Notes under the pieces: model-generated | Told to the model about the DNA's origin: nothing | What the model saw: only the letters and a program-made list of their open reading frames with translations | The model's database searches: none | NCBI RefSeq assembly: GCF_000142905.1 | Contig: NW_013657673.1 | Span: 186,510 to 250,509 of the forward strand | DNA from: Thecamonas trahens ATCC 50062 | Taxonomy: Eukaryota; Apusozoa; Apusomonadida; Apusomonadidae | DNA length: 64,000 nt | Direction of reading: 5' to 3' | Part shown: in pieces, positions 20,409 through 32,906 of the stretch | Numbering within the stretch: position 1 is the stretch's first letter | Layout of the letters: every line of letters begins with the position of its first letter | Made by a program: the position numbers and the translations under genes

Positions 20409-22442
20409 CTACACAGAGAGCAGTACCGTAGACGACGTGTACCCGCCTGACTCGTCAGATCCGTCCCACGCCTCGAGCTCGCCCGACTCGTCGCTAAAGT
20501 GCGGTGGAGCCGGGCGGGATAGGATCGGCGCGGGCGTGTGCATCGAGCCAGATGCCGACCGGCTGTCGCCGGTCCGCAGCGCGCGCGCAACCATTCGCGC
20601 CACCGCTGAGAGAGGCGGCGAGAGCGGTGAAAAGTACCGCGCCGAAGCTTCCCGGTCCGCTCTCGACAGCGTGCGCCGCGCCGCCAGTGCCTGTTCGAGC
20701 TCCGACATAAGCGGCGTGGCAAACTGCGGCCGATGCCGGGCCGGGCTCGCCGGGCTCGCCGTCTTGAGCTTGGCTCGCTGCCGCAGCAGCGCCACTGGCG
20801 TGGCGGGCTGCAGCACACCGGGGGCGTCTGAGAGCCAGTCCGACTCGGGGCCTGATCCCTCCGACGCCCACACCGACGACGGCTCGTCGCCGCCGAAAAT
20901 GTCAACACCCAAAGCAGCGCGCTGGGTGCTAGGTGCCCGCTGACACTTGAGCGTAGTGGTCTCGATGACCGCTGCCACCGTGCCGATGATCGAGACGCCG
21001 ATCTGCAGCGCCACTGCGCACTGAACCACCGCGCCGTACGAGGCCTGCGACGTGCGCGTCAGCCGCGCCACGCTCGACCCATCATGTGCTCCGATGGCGG
21101 CAACCATCAGCGCCGCCATTAGCAGCGAGTTGATGATCGATACTGCCGTCTCACGCCGCCGCTTGTACGGCCGGACTGCGGCCACGGCTGCGAGCGAGAG
21201 GAGACCAACAGCTGCAAGCGCCGCATGTCCCCAGGCACGAGACGCCCCACGGCCTGCAATTGGAAGCACAGCGCCGAGCATGTACACCCCCATCGCGTGA
21301 GCGGACCCCACCACCGCGCCCGATGGTGCCAATACATGACGCCCATCACAGCTCGGTACCGACCGATGAGCCGGCCGTCGAGCTGCGAGTTCAGCCGCGA
21401 CCAGACCGCAATGTGAAATGTGTGGTAGAGCGGAAGCGAAATGAGGAGCACGACTAGAGCTACACCCGAGCTCACCACAATCGTTAGGTACTGGCCTTGC
21501 CCACTGCTCATGTCGCCAGGACCGGAGAGTTGGCGCCCGGCGAGCCGCAGCGAGCACCACAGGCTCGGAAACCGGAGCGAGGCACCACCAGCGAGCCCGT
21601 TGCTGCAGTGCACGGCATCAGCAGCGTTGAGGGTGAGCGGGAGGAGGAAGATGTCACCGAGGGCGAGCAGGCCGCGGAATAGCGCGGCGGCCCCTCGGGG
21701 CGCGCCAAACGTCCGCGGCCTGCTTCCGGCACACGCCGCAACAATCGCCGTGCCGATTCGCCCCACCAAGTATGCTCCTACCATCGGCATAAGCGTCATC
21801 CCAAGGTGCTCGACCCATACCGGCGGCGGCGGCCAGCCCGCGGCGTCGGGGCACTCGCTGCGATGCTCCCACAGGACATGCGGCTGAAGCATGACACCCG
21901 CAATCAGAGCCTGGAATCCAGGCACAGAGCCACCTATCCGTCCCACCGCATCTGGTGCCAACCGCTGGGCCACACCGATGTACTGCGCGCCACGGACTGC
22001 GCCGGTCCACGTAGCCAGCGCCGCCGCCATGCGCGAAGCCGTGTGCGCCCGCGGCTGCCACACCGCCGCCAGAACCACTACCACCATTACAGACAGCACC
22101 GTCGGCGCGAGAAACAGCACAGTCCGCGCAACCGAGTGCGTTGCGCATGCTGTGGATGGATGCCGTGGCTGTCGTGAGTCAGAGAGGGGGGGGGGGGGGG
22201 GAGGAGGGGAGGGGGGGGTCTGGGTCTGGCAGGAGCGGTCGTGTTTTGGCGCGCACAGGCAGCACCGCGCCACTCGGCGCCCACCAAGCCGTACCTACAC
22301 ACGCCCCGTTGGCGTAGTACGTCCCCGGTTCACCAGCACAAAGCTGCTGGTGTGCAGCCAAAGCCTTGTCATCAACTGCTACTGCAGCCGCGGCCACAAC
22401 AAGCACCGCCACCATCACCAGTTGCCGTCCAGCGGTGCGCAT
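20409..22442 (-). CDS. Multipass receptor/TRP-like membrane protein with Cys-rich N-terminus
   Basis: Exon 1, 22442-22295, codes a signal peptide (LVMVAVLVVAAAAVAV) and a short Cys motif. A 145-nt phase 1 intron (22294-22150, GTACGG...CCACAG, containing a G16/C16 tract) joins it to exon 2, giving CAGEPGTYYANGACVACA, an ephrin-receptor-like Cys pattern, followed directly by TM helices (VLFLAPTVLSVMVVVVLAAVW and about seven more). A frame break at the G run near 21310 equals one missing base (RARWWG to SAHAMGVYMLG). The segment RYRAVMGVMYWHH...AVRPYKRRRETAVSIINSLL has the same layout as the TM core of the neighbouring 22809-30031 gene. Cytoplasmic tail of about 200 Ser-rich residues. Corrected length 629 aa. 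Channel or receptor function is inferred only. Confidence 0.68.
22186..22201. repeat. G16 tract in an intron
   Basis: A G16 run followed by more G-rich sequence lies in the intron of the minus-strand receptor-like gene (C-rich on the coding strand). Confidence 0.9.
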
Positions 22443-22808
22443 GTCGCAGGCACCTGGTCAAGTGGACGCCCCCGCCCCGGCGCCCGTCGCCCGGCGTCCA
22501 TCGCCCGGCGCCCGGCGTCTGTCGCCGGTCATTGTGTCATTTTTTAGGGTGGGGAAAGGAAGGTGACAATAGCGAGGACCACGACCTATTTTTCCCCTTG
22601 GAAAGACCGTGGACGCTCGTGACGACAGCTGGCAGTGACTCGTGCACGCGGAGCCTGTCCTGGACATACCGGCATACCGCTCTCCTAACCCCCCTCCCCT
22701 AGCCATACCCTATATACCATACACTCGCCCCCCTCACCTCACCCACCACTCTATTATTTCCCTTCCTTCCCTGCCAACACACCGCACGTACCGCATCGCA
22801 AGACGCCA
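22443..22808. promoter_or_regulatory. Shared promoter region of two divergent receptor-like genes
   Basis: This 366-bp head-to-head interval holds degenerate GCCCGGCGTC-type repeats (about 22470-22525) and a TATA-like TATATACC at 22711-22718, about 95 bp before the ATG at 22809. No ORF here looks real. Confidence 0.5.
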
Positions 22809-25800
22809 ATGATCAAACTCCCACGACGACTGGCTTTCGTCGCGCTCTTCATAGCCTCGCTCGTCAGCATGAGCGCGGCAGCTATGACTAGCACCATGTA
22901 CGGTAGTGAAGTCCAGGTCATTGCATCCTCCGGCGGCAACTGGGTCAATCCAGAGAACGTACTTGAAGGCTACCTTGGAGATGCCAAGTCGGTGGTGGTT
23001 ATAGGCTCGACGACCGGAAAGCACACCGACTGGATCTGCGCGTACAATTGGGTGACCAACAGCGCACCGCCCCCCGGCTCTAAGATCGATGGCGTCGAGA
23101 TCGTTGCCACTGGCAAAAAGAGCAGCACCGGCTACACGATCAAAGTGTCAGCCCAGCTCCGCAGGAGTCTGGCCGTGCTAGGGTCCAAGAGCGACTTTGC
23201 GACACTCACGACTTACGAGTCTCATCACACGGCTGGTGGCGCAACAGACATGTTGGGCACCAGCCTTAAGCTCACAGAGGTCGACTTTCCATTTCTCCAA
23301 GCTTGCATCCGCTACACCGGCGCCCAATCGTGTCCGTCATCGTGTTCCCGCGACGTGATGCTCGACCGCATCCGGCTCAAAATCTACTACTCGGTCGACA
23401 CAGCAAGATGCACCCCGCCGAGCATGTCAGGTGGGACATGGAACTCGCCATGTGACGGTCCCGTCCAGATCGATCAGCTGTGCCAAGCTGTTACCTCGAA
23501 TGGGTACGTGCTCTCCGGATCCGAGTTTGCAACCTGTACAGCTTCCGGCGCCATGTCCCGTGTAGTCACCTTCAACAAGATCGACAACTACTGTGCCATT
23601 CCGTCGTCGTCGAGTATCAAGTTCGACACACCCTGCACTGGCCGTGTTGACGAGTCTTGCCAGCCGTCGTGTGCATTGGGCTGGAGCGTGGCCAACACCC
23701 ATGTGATCACCCGCACATGTCAGCCTTCAACACCGTCGTCAGGTGTGTGGGACACCAATCCATGGACTCCGCAATGCACGACCAAGATTGCCAGCTACTG
23801 CCCTGACATCGAAGCGTCATCGCCAACTCAGTACGGCTCTTATGCCTGCACCGGGCGGCGGCTGGACGACACTTGCACGCTCAGCTGTAACTTTGGCTAC
23901 AGGACCACTGCCGCGTCACCACCTCCCCCGCTCTCGGTCACATGTGTTGCGTCAACGAGCTCTGTCGGAACCTGGAACGATCCATCACTGTACGCATGCG
24001 AGATCAAGCCCGACTACTGCGCCGATGACATGCCGGGCTCCGGCGTGGTCTCGATGGAGACGGGCTGCGCTCGCACACTCGGCGCCTCTTGCCGGCCAAA
24101 GTGCTTGGCCGGCTATGGCGACCCCAACAGCTACCTTTGCTCCGCTGGCAACGCCGCGTTAGGAACGTGGGGCGGCGGCTCCTCCGCTATATGCGGTCTT
24201 CTCAACCCGTACTGTGACTCGCGGTTCAACTCGGTGCCGACCAACGGAGCAGCTGTTGTCAAATCTGACGAGCAGCAGATCAACTCGATCCTCACCCTCA
24301 CCTGCAACTTCGGGTACGAGGCTGATGCCAATGGCAACACCCGCCAGTGCGGAGCGGGTGGTCAGGACATCAACTCCGGTACCTGGTCGTCCACAGCGGC
24401 GTGGGCTGCGTCCTGAAACCCGGGTACTGCTCGCCGCTGGCACAGGCGTTGTCGCCATCTCCACCCGGTCGCGGGGCTCCGACCGCAGGCTGTGAGGGCA
24501 AGCTCGGCGAGAGCTGCACCTTTATCTGCGATGATGGGTTCGTCGACGTCAGCACACCGCCGTACACCTGTCTGCTCAACGACGCCACAGGTGTGTGGGA
24601 TGGCACTCCATTGTGCGACTACAAGAGCAACTACTGCGCCAGCCTTGGCACCACTCCCAACGGCGTTGTTTCGTACGTGCCGACTTCGCGTCAGTTAGGT
24701 ACTATTGCCTCGCTTGATTGCGACCATGGGTACGCAACGGTTGGGACTGTGTCCCGGACATGCGACGCGTTGTCGTCGAGCTCCGGGCGCTGGTCCGGCA
24801 CGCAGAACTTTGCTTGCGATCTCATCGAGGACTACTGCACCCTCTTTGCAGTCGCCGACTTTACGTACGACCAGGGGTGTGACAACGAGCTCGGCGACAC
24901 ATGCGCCGTCACGTGCTCGCTCGGCTACGCCAACACCAACGCCGCCTCGTCGCCGTACACCTGTCTTGCCAGCAATGAGACTTCCGGCGTGTGGTCAGGA
25001 GCGCCGTCGTGTGAGCTCATCGACGGCTACTGCAGCACTTTGCCGTCGGTTCCAAACGCCGCGCCTATTGCGTACACGAACAACCGTCGCCTCGGTGCCA
25101 CCGCGTCACTCTCGTGCAACACCGGGTACGTCGCAGTCGCCACGCCGGGCACCACCAAAACGTGCCAGGCTGATACCGCGGCGAGCGGCACGTGGTCGGG
25201 CTCGGGCAACTTTGAATGCGTCAAGATCGTCGAGTACTGCCTTGCGCTTACTGGTGCGGACGGTTCCGAGGACAGCCCGTGCTCACACAAGGTTGACGAG
25301 CTGTGCTTCTTCAACTGCGATGACGGCTACTTTGATACATCGGACCCAGCGGGCTCGGGCTACACCTGCGAAGCGAGCGGCCCAAGCGTTGGCATGTGGT
25401 CGGCGCTGCCAGAGTGCACCACCATCAGCAACTACTGCCCACAGCTACCCGTTCCTGCCAACGCAGCATCGATGGTCAACACGTCCCGTAGTCTCGGCGG
25501 CGTGGCAAGCCTGGTGTGTGCCAACGGCTATCAGCCCGTAGGCGTGACAAGCCGCACGTGCGAGACCAACGGCGAGGTGCAGGGCAAGTGGTCGGGCAAT
25601 GTCGATTTTGGGTGTGCCAAGATCCCCGTCTTTTGCACGCTTCCATCTGACATCCACGGCGCTGGTGCGCTAGACGGACCGGTTGGGATTTCATGCGGCT
25701 CTGAAATCGGGGACGAGTGTCACGTCACCTGTGACCCTGGCTACAGGTCACAGGTCCTGGTCAACGCATCGCGGACTTGTGCCGATGTTGGGGGCCAGGG

Positions 25801-28800
25801 TCCCGGCAACGGGGGATGGCTGCCGGCCGCGTTCCCAGTCCCGCTCTGCGTGCCGCTGCCGTGCCGGAACCTCCCGCTGCTGGGTAACGGGACGCTTGTG
25901 CCACAGTATGGTGCCGTGACTCTCGACACGGTGGATGCGACGTGCAACGAAGGCTACACGCTCGTCGGCGAGGCTGTGCTGGCGTGCGAAGCCGATCCGC
26001 TTGACACCATCTGGTCGGCGTGGTCGGCGCCGGTCCCGTACTGCGAGCCGAACAACTGTACTGCGTCCGAGGTTCCAGTCGACGGGTATGTGGTGCCGTC
26101 GCTGGTGATCTCGACGGACGCATGGGTCTCGTACGGGTGTGATCCGGGCTTTGAGCTGTGGGGCAACACCGCGCGGCGGTGCTTGCCGAGCGGCGAGCTC
26201 TCGGGAACGCTCCCTTCATGTGAGCCTGTGCTCTGTCCGACCAACTTTACGGCGCCCGGCAACGGGACGATGGTGCCCGGGAGCGGCGGGGCGGTGACGC
26301 GCGACTCGGTCACGTTTGCCTGCAACAACGGGTACTTTTTTGTGGGACAGACTGTGCGGACGTGCGAGCAGGGCAACGCGACGGTGCCCAATGCGTGGTC
26401 GCACTCGGACTACCTCAAGTGCATCGGCCAGCCGTGTTATCCCAAACTCGAGGACCCTATCAACGGGAAAGTCTCGACTCATTTTGGCGAGTTCCAGGAC
26501 ATCGCCCGCTACGAGTGCAACGCCGGCTATGAGCTTAACGGCAACGTGACTCGGATGTGTGCATCATGGGGTAACTGGACGGTCACACCGCCGGTCTGCG
26601 ATCCTCTTCCCTGTCCCACCGTCATTCAGCCGCTGAACCAGGACATGCTGTATTTTGACTCTGACGAGAGCAAGACGGTGCTCGACGGCATGACCACCGA
26701 TCTGCACCACGTCATGTGCAAGGCTGGCTTTGTCTTTTCGCCGGGCGTTCATGAGCTGGCGATGCAGTGTTTGCCTGCGCCCAACAACCCGGCTTATCCA
26801 CTGGCCGTCGACTGGTTCCCTCAGCTGCTGACCTGCATCCCGCTCGCCTGCCCGCCGCTGTCCGCACCAGCGAACGGGCAGGTCTCGGCAGCCGGCGGCG
26901 TGACCCGTGACACAGCGACGTATACCTGTGATCCGGGCTACTACATTGCCGAGCGCGGCGACCAGATGGTGTACCAGATGACTGTCACCTGCCTCCCAGA
27001 CACCCGGGCTCTCTCGCGATGGTCGGAGCCGCAGCCGCGGTGCGTCAAGATGCCCAACTACTGCCCGTCGGTCGGCCCGGCCGACAACGGGCAGATCTCG
27101 CTCTCGGTCCCGTCGCCTAGCCTCGAGTGGGGCAACGACGAGTGGATCACAGCGTCGGCATGTACCGAAGCACTTGGTGATGGATGCGGCAAGTTTGTGT
27201 GCAACGCCGGGTTCCAGCGAGTCGGTCCGGCAACCATCGAGTGTACCGTTGGCGCCCAGCAGGTCGGGCTCTGGTCGCCGGAGCTGCCGTCAGCGGCAGA
27301 ACGGTGTGAGCCGTGCCCCGAGGGTACGTACAAGTCGTTCAGCGCCCGCGACGCAGCCGAGTGGCAATGCATCCCGTGCCCACTCGGCGGGTACTGCGCC
27401 GGCGGTGGGTCGATCCCGATCGCCTCGCCTGGTTGGTGGCAGAATCCGGACACGGGCGGCTTCCTCACTTGTGTCCCGATGACCAACTGTCTGCAGGGCG
27501 CGTGTCGGGGCGGACATCGCGGGTTCAAGTGCGAGCTTTGCGAGAACGGGTGGTACAAGAAGGACGGCACCAACTGCGTGGTTTGTCCGCCGGCCAAGCA
27601 GGTGGTGTACCCGATCCTGATTGTGCTCGCGATCTGTCTCTGTGTGCTTCTGGTCAAGCTCGCGCGCAAGTCGACGCACTACTTTGCGTCGCTGGCGGTA
27701 GGTGCTTCGTTCCTGCAAATGATCTCAATCCTGCCGTCGTTTGGCATCAAGTGGCCGAACTTTGTCAAGTCGTTCTTCAACGTCTTCCAGATTCTGGCCC
27801 TCAACCTCTCGCAGTTTTTTGAGCCACAGTGCATGGTGGACCAGGGCTCGTCGCCGTTCCTGCTGGTGTGGGCGATCAAGATGTCGCTTCCGCTCATTTT
27901 CAGCGCCATCTTCCTGTTTGGCGGCGGGCTGGCGAGCGTGTACTACCTGATCCGCAAGTGCGTGCCGACCCGGAAACTGGAGCAGTGCTCGCCGCGGCTG
28001 GCGGGCTGGTTCCCGGAGCTGTCGAAGCTGGGACTCAAGGTGGTGCTCTGGTCGTGCCTCAATGCCTTCCTCACCTGCTTGGTCCTCTGCTACATTGTGC
28101 TTACGTCTGCGGCACTCTCGATTTTCGGATGCACCCGGCAGGCAGACGGGACGCTGACGATGAACGCCGAGCCTGCGATGACATGCAAGAGCAAGACGTG
28201 GAACAACATGGTGGCAGTCTCTGTTGTGGCGTTGCTCCTGTACGGAGTCGGCTTCCCGGCCACGGTGTTCTGGGTTTTGCGGACCCGGCGGTACTCGCTG
28301 TGGAAGGAGAAGAATGTGATCCGGTACGGGCTGCTGTACCAGCGGTATCTCCGCAAGTTTTACCTGTACGAGCTCGTGCTCATTGTGCGCAAGTTCCTGT
28401 TTGTGTTTGGCAAAGCGCTGTTCCCGGGCTCGCCGCAAGCACAGATCATCTGGGCCATGTGCACGGTTCTACTGGGCTCGGGAGTGCAGTACGTGCTTGC
28501 ACCGTTCCGCGACCGGCACATCAACTGGCTGGAGCAGCTGCACCTTGTATCTGCTGCGTTCATTCTCATGCTGGGAGTGGTGTTTGACGCGACAGCGTCC
28601 TCGATGTCGGAGTCTGGACGGACCACGCTCGGGATCATCATAATCTGCGTCATTGTCATCAACATTGTGGTGATTGGGGTGGCGGTGGGCATGGCGCTGC
28701 GTGTGCAGTACAAGCTGATGCGACACGGGGTGTCGGGTGGGTACGCGTCGGACGAGCTGCGGGTCATGCCGATTTTCTTTAAGTTTGACATGCGGATTGT

Positions 28801-30031
28801 GGAGCGGCAGCGGAGGGTCACGCCGCACTCCATCCTGTGGACGCTGGAGCTGACGACAAAGCGGCCACTGCCGCTGGCAACGACGCTGCTGCGCGACTCG
28901 ATTGCACTGGGTGCGACGGTGGAGGAGGTCTTGCACAACGTTGAGGGCGAGCCTGAGCGATACGCCCGCGTGGAGCAGAGCGAGGATCTGATGACGACGT
29001 ATGCGTGGTACCTCATCCCGTGCCGGGGAGTGTACTCGGCGCGACTGCTGGTCGACGGCGAGCGGGTGAGCGAGCTGGTGGCTCGGGGGACGTACACCGA
29101 GGACGAGCAGGCGGCGCTGGAGCAGGCGCTGTCGTCGGAGAACGCCGAACTGGCCAAGTTCCGGGCATCGCGGCAGCGTGACACGCTGGGCGAGGTCGAG
29201 CTGCACGACACAGAGCGGGCCGGGGGCAAAGCTGGGAGCGCCGACGTCGGCATTGTGGTGGACTTTTCGCTGGCGTCCGAGTTTGGCGTCCGCGAGTTCC
29301 AGCAGCTGCACACGCCGACGGCCGAGTACGCGATGCTTGGCGCGATGATGGCGTCGCCGGTGCAGTATGTGCTCGACGCCGGGCGGGCGACGCAGTTTGC
29401 GGTGAGCGTGCCCAAGGCGTCAGGCTTGTACCTATTTGAGCACGCTGACGGGTTCGGCAGTGAGCTCGGGCGCGAGCGAAGCTACGAGGAGCTTGCGGAG
29501 GAGTTTGATGCCGCGACGGCGATTCCGATGTTCATTTCGAGCACCGAGTACCGGGTGCAGACACTTGTGGTCCGTGAGGGCTTTGTGAGTGTATGGGCCG
29601 AGCTTCGTTCTGAAGAGAGTCTGCAGAACTGGCGCGGACTGGACGTGCAGGCCGAGACGCGGTACGCGCTGCTGACCAAGTTCAAGGTGCTGCCGCCCGG
29701 AGCTGGGATCTCGCAGCTGAGCGAGCTGGAGCAGTTCCGCGACGAGACGTCGCGGCGGCTGGCGCGCGAGGCGGTGTGGTCGGCGCACCTCGGGACGGTT
29801 GTGGAGCAGGACGGTGAGTGTGTTGAGCTGGCGGTGTTTGCGGACGACGGAGCCAGTGCTGTTGAGCGCGTGCAGCAGAAGCAGTTTGATCCGACGGCGA
29901 TGTTTGCAAGCAGTGCTGCGCCGAGTCCAGATGCCGGCAGTGATGGGATCGAGCTCGCGCCTGTCGCGCCTGCGGCTGCTCCTCCCGCACCTCGCGACGC
30001 GTCTCCCGCTCCACCTGCGTCGCCAGTGTAG
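22809..30031 (+). CDS. Large CCP/sushi-repeat receptor with multipass TRP-like membrane domain
   Basis: Predicted 2407 aa. A signal peptide (LAFVALFIASLVSMSAAAM) is followed by a beta-rich N-terminal domain (about residues 30-195), then roughly twenty Cys-rich CCP/sushi-like modules of about 60 residues with recurring C-x-x-GY and G-x-WSG patterns. An ephrin-receptor/GCC2-like Cys block follows (CPEGTYKSF, CIPCPLGGYCAGG, GFKCELCENGWYK, near 27310-27590). About nine TM helices lie between 27605 and 28720, including WEKNVIRYG-like LWKEKNVIRYGLLYQRYLRKFY, ELVLIVRKFLFVFGK and YVLAPFRDRHINWLEQLHL. A cytoplasmic region of about 430 residues ends Pro/Ala-rich. The frame changes near 24400 at a GGG run (one base missing; TAAW to GCVLKPGYC). 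Surface adhesion or sensing is inferred from architecture. Confidence 0.8.
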
Positions 30032-30099
30032 AGCAGCAAAGTGAAAACTGTTGCACACTGGGTGGCATTGCCACTTTTCTCGCTTGCTAGTCATTGGCC

Positions 30100-31021
30100 A
30101 TGTCGTCTTCTGGCGAGAGCCCACGGGACGAGTTCAAACGCTCCGACTTTGAGCCGGACGACAAGGAATACAAGACAGTAGCTGCCCTTGCCATAAGCGT
30201 GGTATGTGCACCACATTGTTTGCGGGAGGGAGGGGGGGGGAGGGAGGAGGGGGAAGGGGGAGGGTAGGGTGTGTGGCGGGTTTGGCTTGGCTGGCCACGG
30301 AATGGCAAACGGCCAATGTTGCGATGCGAGGAACGAACCATGGATGAAGCCATGAATTCGTGTCATGGATCATTGGTGATCCAGGTCACGCGCACAGGGG
30401 GTGGGGGGTAGGGAGGGGGGTAGGGAGGGGGGTAGGGAGGGGGATGCGGGTGGAGGTCACTTACAAGGGTGAGGCGGGTGTGGGGTATGGATATGGGGTC
30501 TGTTTGGTGAGGGACGACAGATTGCGCTCGTGTTGGCGTTTGTGGGCCTGCTCATGTTGCCGGACCTTGGGCGGTTGCGCATTGTGGGCGGACTGTCTGT
30601 GTCGATTCTGGTGGTGGACGTTGTGGTGTACGTGGTGGCGCTGGGCACCTCGATGCTGACGTACTACTACTCGAACTTTGGATCGTGGGAGAAGCGGTAC
30701 TCGGGACTCAAGGTGGCCAAGCATGCGAGCCTTTGCTCTGCGGTCCTTGTCTCGCTGTTCTCGATCTGGCGGCTGCTGACGGTCTTTATCCACTGCCAGC
30801 GAGCAACGGACGAGCAGCATGCAAGCAACGACGCGGCGTGCTGGGAAAACTTTGACACGATTGTCTCGTCGATCGCCTTCCAGTTTATTGGCGTCTTTGT
30901 GCTCATCCTGTGTCAGTTCGCCATGGCATACCACGCGCACCGGCGGCGCCTCGACATCCACGATGCCTTTGCGGGCGTCTACGCCCGTGAGCATGGGCTC
31001 GAGCCCGTCGGCCCGAACTGA
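30100..31021 (+). CDS. Four-TM membrane protein, unrecognised
   Basis: Exon 1, 30100-30201, codes 34 residues (MSSSGESPRDEFKRSDF...AALAISV). A 319-nt phase 0 intron (30202-30520, GTATGT...CGACAG) follows; exon 2 starts IALVLAFVGLLMLPDLG, completing the first TM helix. Total 200 aa with four TM segments, a Cys-containing loop (HCQRATDEQHASNDAACWENF) and a short cytoplasmic tail. No family is recognised; the layout is tetraspanin-sized but lacks the CCG motif. The splice restores a helix and a start, which supports the model. It lies 68 bp downstream of the large receptor gene. Confidence 0.65.
30224..30460 (+). repeat. G-rich intronic repeats (GGGTAGGGAGGGG units)
   Basis: Within the intron of the four-TM gene are G-rich runs at about 30224-30267 and tandem GGGTAGGGAGGGG units at about 30395-30450. 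On the transcribed RNA these could form G-quadruplexes. Confidence 0.8.
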
Positions 31022-31081
31022 GTTGGAGAGGCAAGGCGGCTGCGCGTCCTGAACCTGTAAACACATGGTGCGCTGCGTGGA

Positions 31082-32689
31082 TCACCGGCGGAGGAAGCGG
31101 TCGGAGCGCGCGCCAATCTTGGTCGAGAGCTCCTTCCGGCCGCGCTGGAAGCCTTCGCGGCGGCCTCGTGCGCCGCCTGTGCCGATCTCGTCGCCGTAAG
31201 CACCGCCTGCGCCGTACGAGGCGGCATGTGGCTCAAGACCTGAGCCTGGGTACGCGCCAGAGGCGCGGCCGCCGTGCGGCTCCAGGCGGCGGCGGCCAGT
31301 CGGCCCGCGGCGATCACCACGCTCGCCTTCACCCGCGAGCGGGTTGGAGCGCGAGTACGCACGGTTCGGCGACGCGCCCGGGTTGTGCTCCTCGTGCTGG
31401 AGTGGATTGAACGACGACTGTGAGGGGTGGCCGTGCCGGCGACGGTTGGGCCGGAACGGCGTTGGCGAGTCGCCCATGCGGCCAAACGGCGCGTCGATGG
31501 CGTACGGGTCGGTCCTCGTCACCTGCGGCGCCGGCGAGCGAGTCGACGAGCGGGAGAGCGAGCGCTGGTACCGCGGCTGTCCACCGGCGCTGCCACCGCC
31601 ATTGCGGCCTTGCGCGTGTGCCACTGCGCGGCGATCGGCCTCGTACTGCTTCTGCTGGCGGAAGATCGATTCTTCTTCGGCCTTGAACTGAGCTTCGATC
31701 CGCGCGTTCGAGTTCGGCGAGAGCCGCGGTGGGTAGTTGGTGTTGGCATTGCGCGACGGCTCTGGCGAAAGCCGCGGCGGGTACGCCACGTCCTCGGCGT
31801 GGCCGCGCCCACCGCGTCCACTGCGTGCGCCATGCGCGCTGGCGCCGCCGCCGAAACGGCCCGGCGGTGCGCGTCCTGCGGGTATAGCGCCCGGATTGGG
31901 CTGACCATATCCTCCGCGCTGCTGCTGTGACGGGTTCTGGTGCTGCTGGTGCTGCTGGTGCTGCTGGTGCTGCTGGTGCTGCTGGTGCTGCTGGTGCTGC
32001 TGGTGCTGCTGGTGCTGCTGGTGCTGCTGGCGAGGCGGCGGCTGGCGGTACTGCGCGTACGGGTCATCGTCAACCTGGGGCTGCATGCGCGAGTGACCGC
32101 CGTACGGATCAGCACGCTGCGGCGGTGGCTGCTCACGCATCCGTGGGGGATAGGCGGCAGGCGAGCGCCCAGCCCCGGCTCCGGTCGCGTGTTGGCGTTG
32201 CGGCGGCGCACGGCCGGGGTCGGGCCCGGCTCTGGGCCCAGGCGCTGGTTGGCGGAGCGGTGGCTGCTGGGCCTGGCGCCGTGGCGGGCCACGCATGCCG
32301 CCGTACTTGTTCGAGAGCGAGTCGTCTGCGCCGCCAATGTTGCGCTCGGCGTCGTCGATGGTGGCGCGCGAGAGGCGCGACGGGTAGGCAACAGCCGGGC
32401 GGCCACCAGCCTGCTGTGGTTGCGAATAGCCTCCACCGCCATGCGGTGGCCCCTGGTAGCCTCCACCGCCATGCGGTGGCCCCTGGTAGCTTCCACCACC
32501 ATGCGGTGGGCCGGCCCGCCGCGGAGGCCCGCCGCCGGCCGAGCCGTTGGCAGCGAGGTCGAGACGAGGGACATGCGAAGGGCGTGGCGGATGCGGCGGC
32601 GAGGGAGAGGCCGACGTGGAGACCGAGGCCGAGACATTTGGCGGCGAGCTGTAGCTGTAGTGTCCGTAAAGATCAGCGTCCACAGACAT
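31082..32689 (-). CDS. Intrinsically disordered repeat protein with YPPRLSP motifs
   Basis: 535 aa, no recognised domain. Visible repeats, in order: three GPPHGGG(S/G)YQ units, about ten HQQ units coded by a 9-bp repeat, and recurrent YP-x-RLS/YPPRLSP motifs (YPSRLSR, YPPRLSP twice) that look like short linear binding motifs. One short helical segment (NARIEAQFKAEEESIFRQQ) may be a coiled coil. The C-terminus is basic (EGFQRGRKELSTKIGARSDR). The first residues MSVDADLYGHYSYSSPP give a clean start. A cytoskeletal or RNA-granule scaffold would fit the composition, but this is a guess. Confidence 0.6.
   Translation of the reverse strand: MSVDADLYGHYSYSSPPNVSASVSTSASPSPPHPPRPSHVPRLDLAANGSAGGGPPRRAGPPHGGGSYQGPPHGGGGYQGPPHGGGGYSQPQQAGGRPAVAYPSRLSRATIDDAERNIGGADDSLSNKYGGMRGPPRRQAQQPPLRQPAPGPRAGPDPGRAPPQRQHATGAGAGRSPAAYPPRMREQPPPQRADPYGGHSRMQPQVDDDPYAQYRQPPPRQQHQQHQQHQQHQQHQQHQQHQQHQQHQQHQNPSQQQRGGYGQPNPGAIPAGRAPPGRFGGGASAHGARSGRGGRGHAEDVAYPPRLSPEPSRNANTNYPPRLSPNSNARIEAQFKAEEESIFRQQKQYEADRRAVAHAQGRNGGGSAGGQPRYQRSLSRSSTRSPAPQVTRTDPYAIDAPFGRMGDSPTPFRPNRRRHGHPSQSSFNPLQHEEHNPGASPNRAYSRSNPLAGEGERGDRRGPTGRRRLEPHGGRASGAYPGSGLEPHAASYGAGGAYGDEIGTGGARGRREGFQRGRKELSTKIGARSDRFLRR
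31939..32034. repeat. 9-bp CTGCTGGTG coding repeat
   Basis: About ten copies of a 9-bp unit coding HQQ on the minus strand inside the disordered-protein gene. Confidence 0.95.
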
Positions 32690-32906
32690 GCTGGCGTGCG
32701 GCCTGGCTGCGTGGGGTGTGGCGCCTTGGCCAGCTGTGGGGCCTCGCCTGCAAACTGGTCACGCCGAGTGAACCAACACGGAATGAGCAAAGAGTTCAAC
32801 CGGCAAAGTGGGGGGGGGGGGGCTTGGTGCGGACGACGAAGGAAAGGATGGATGTGTGTTAAAAGATGTGTGTTGAGGTGGAAGAGCATGGGAGCACAGG
32901 GCACAG

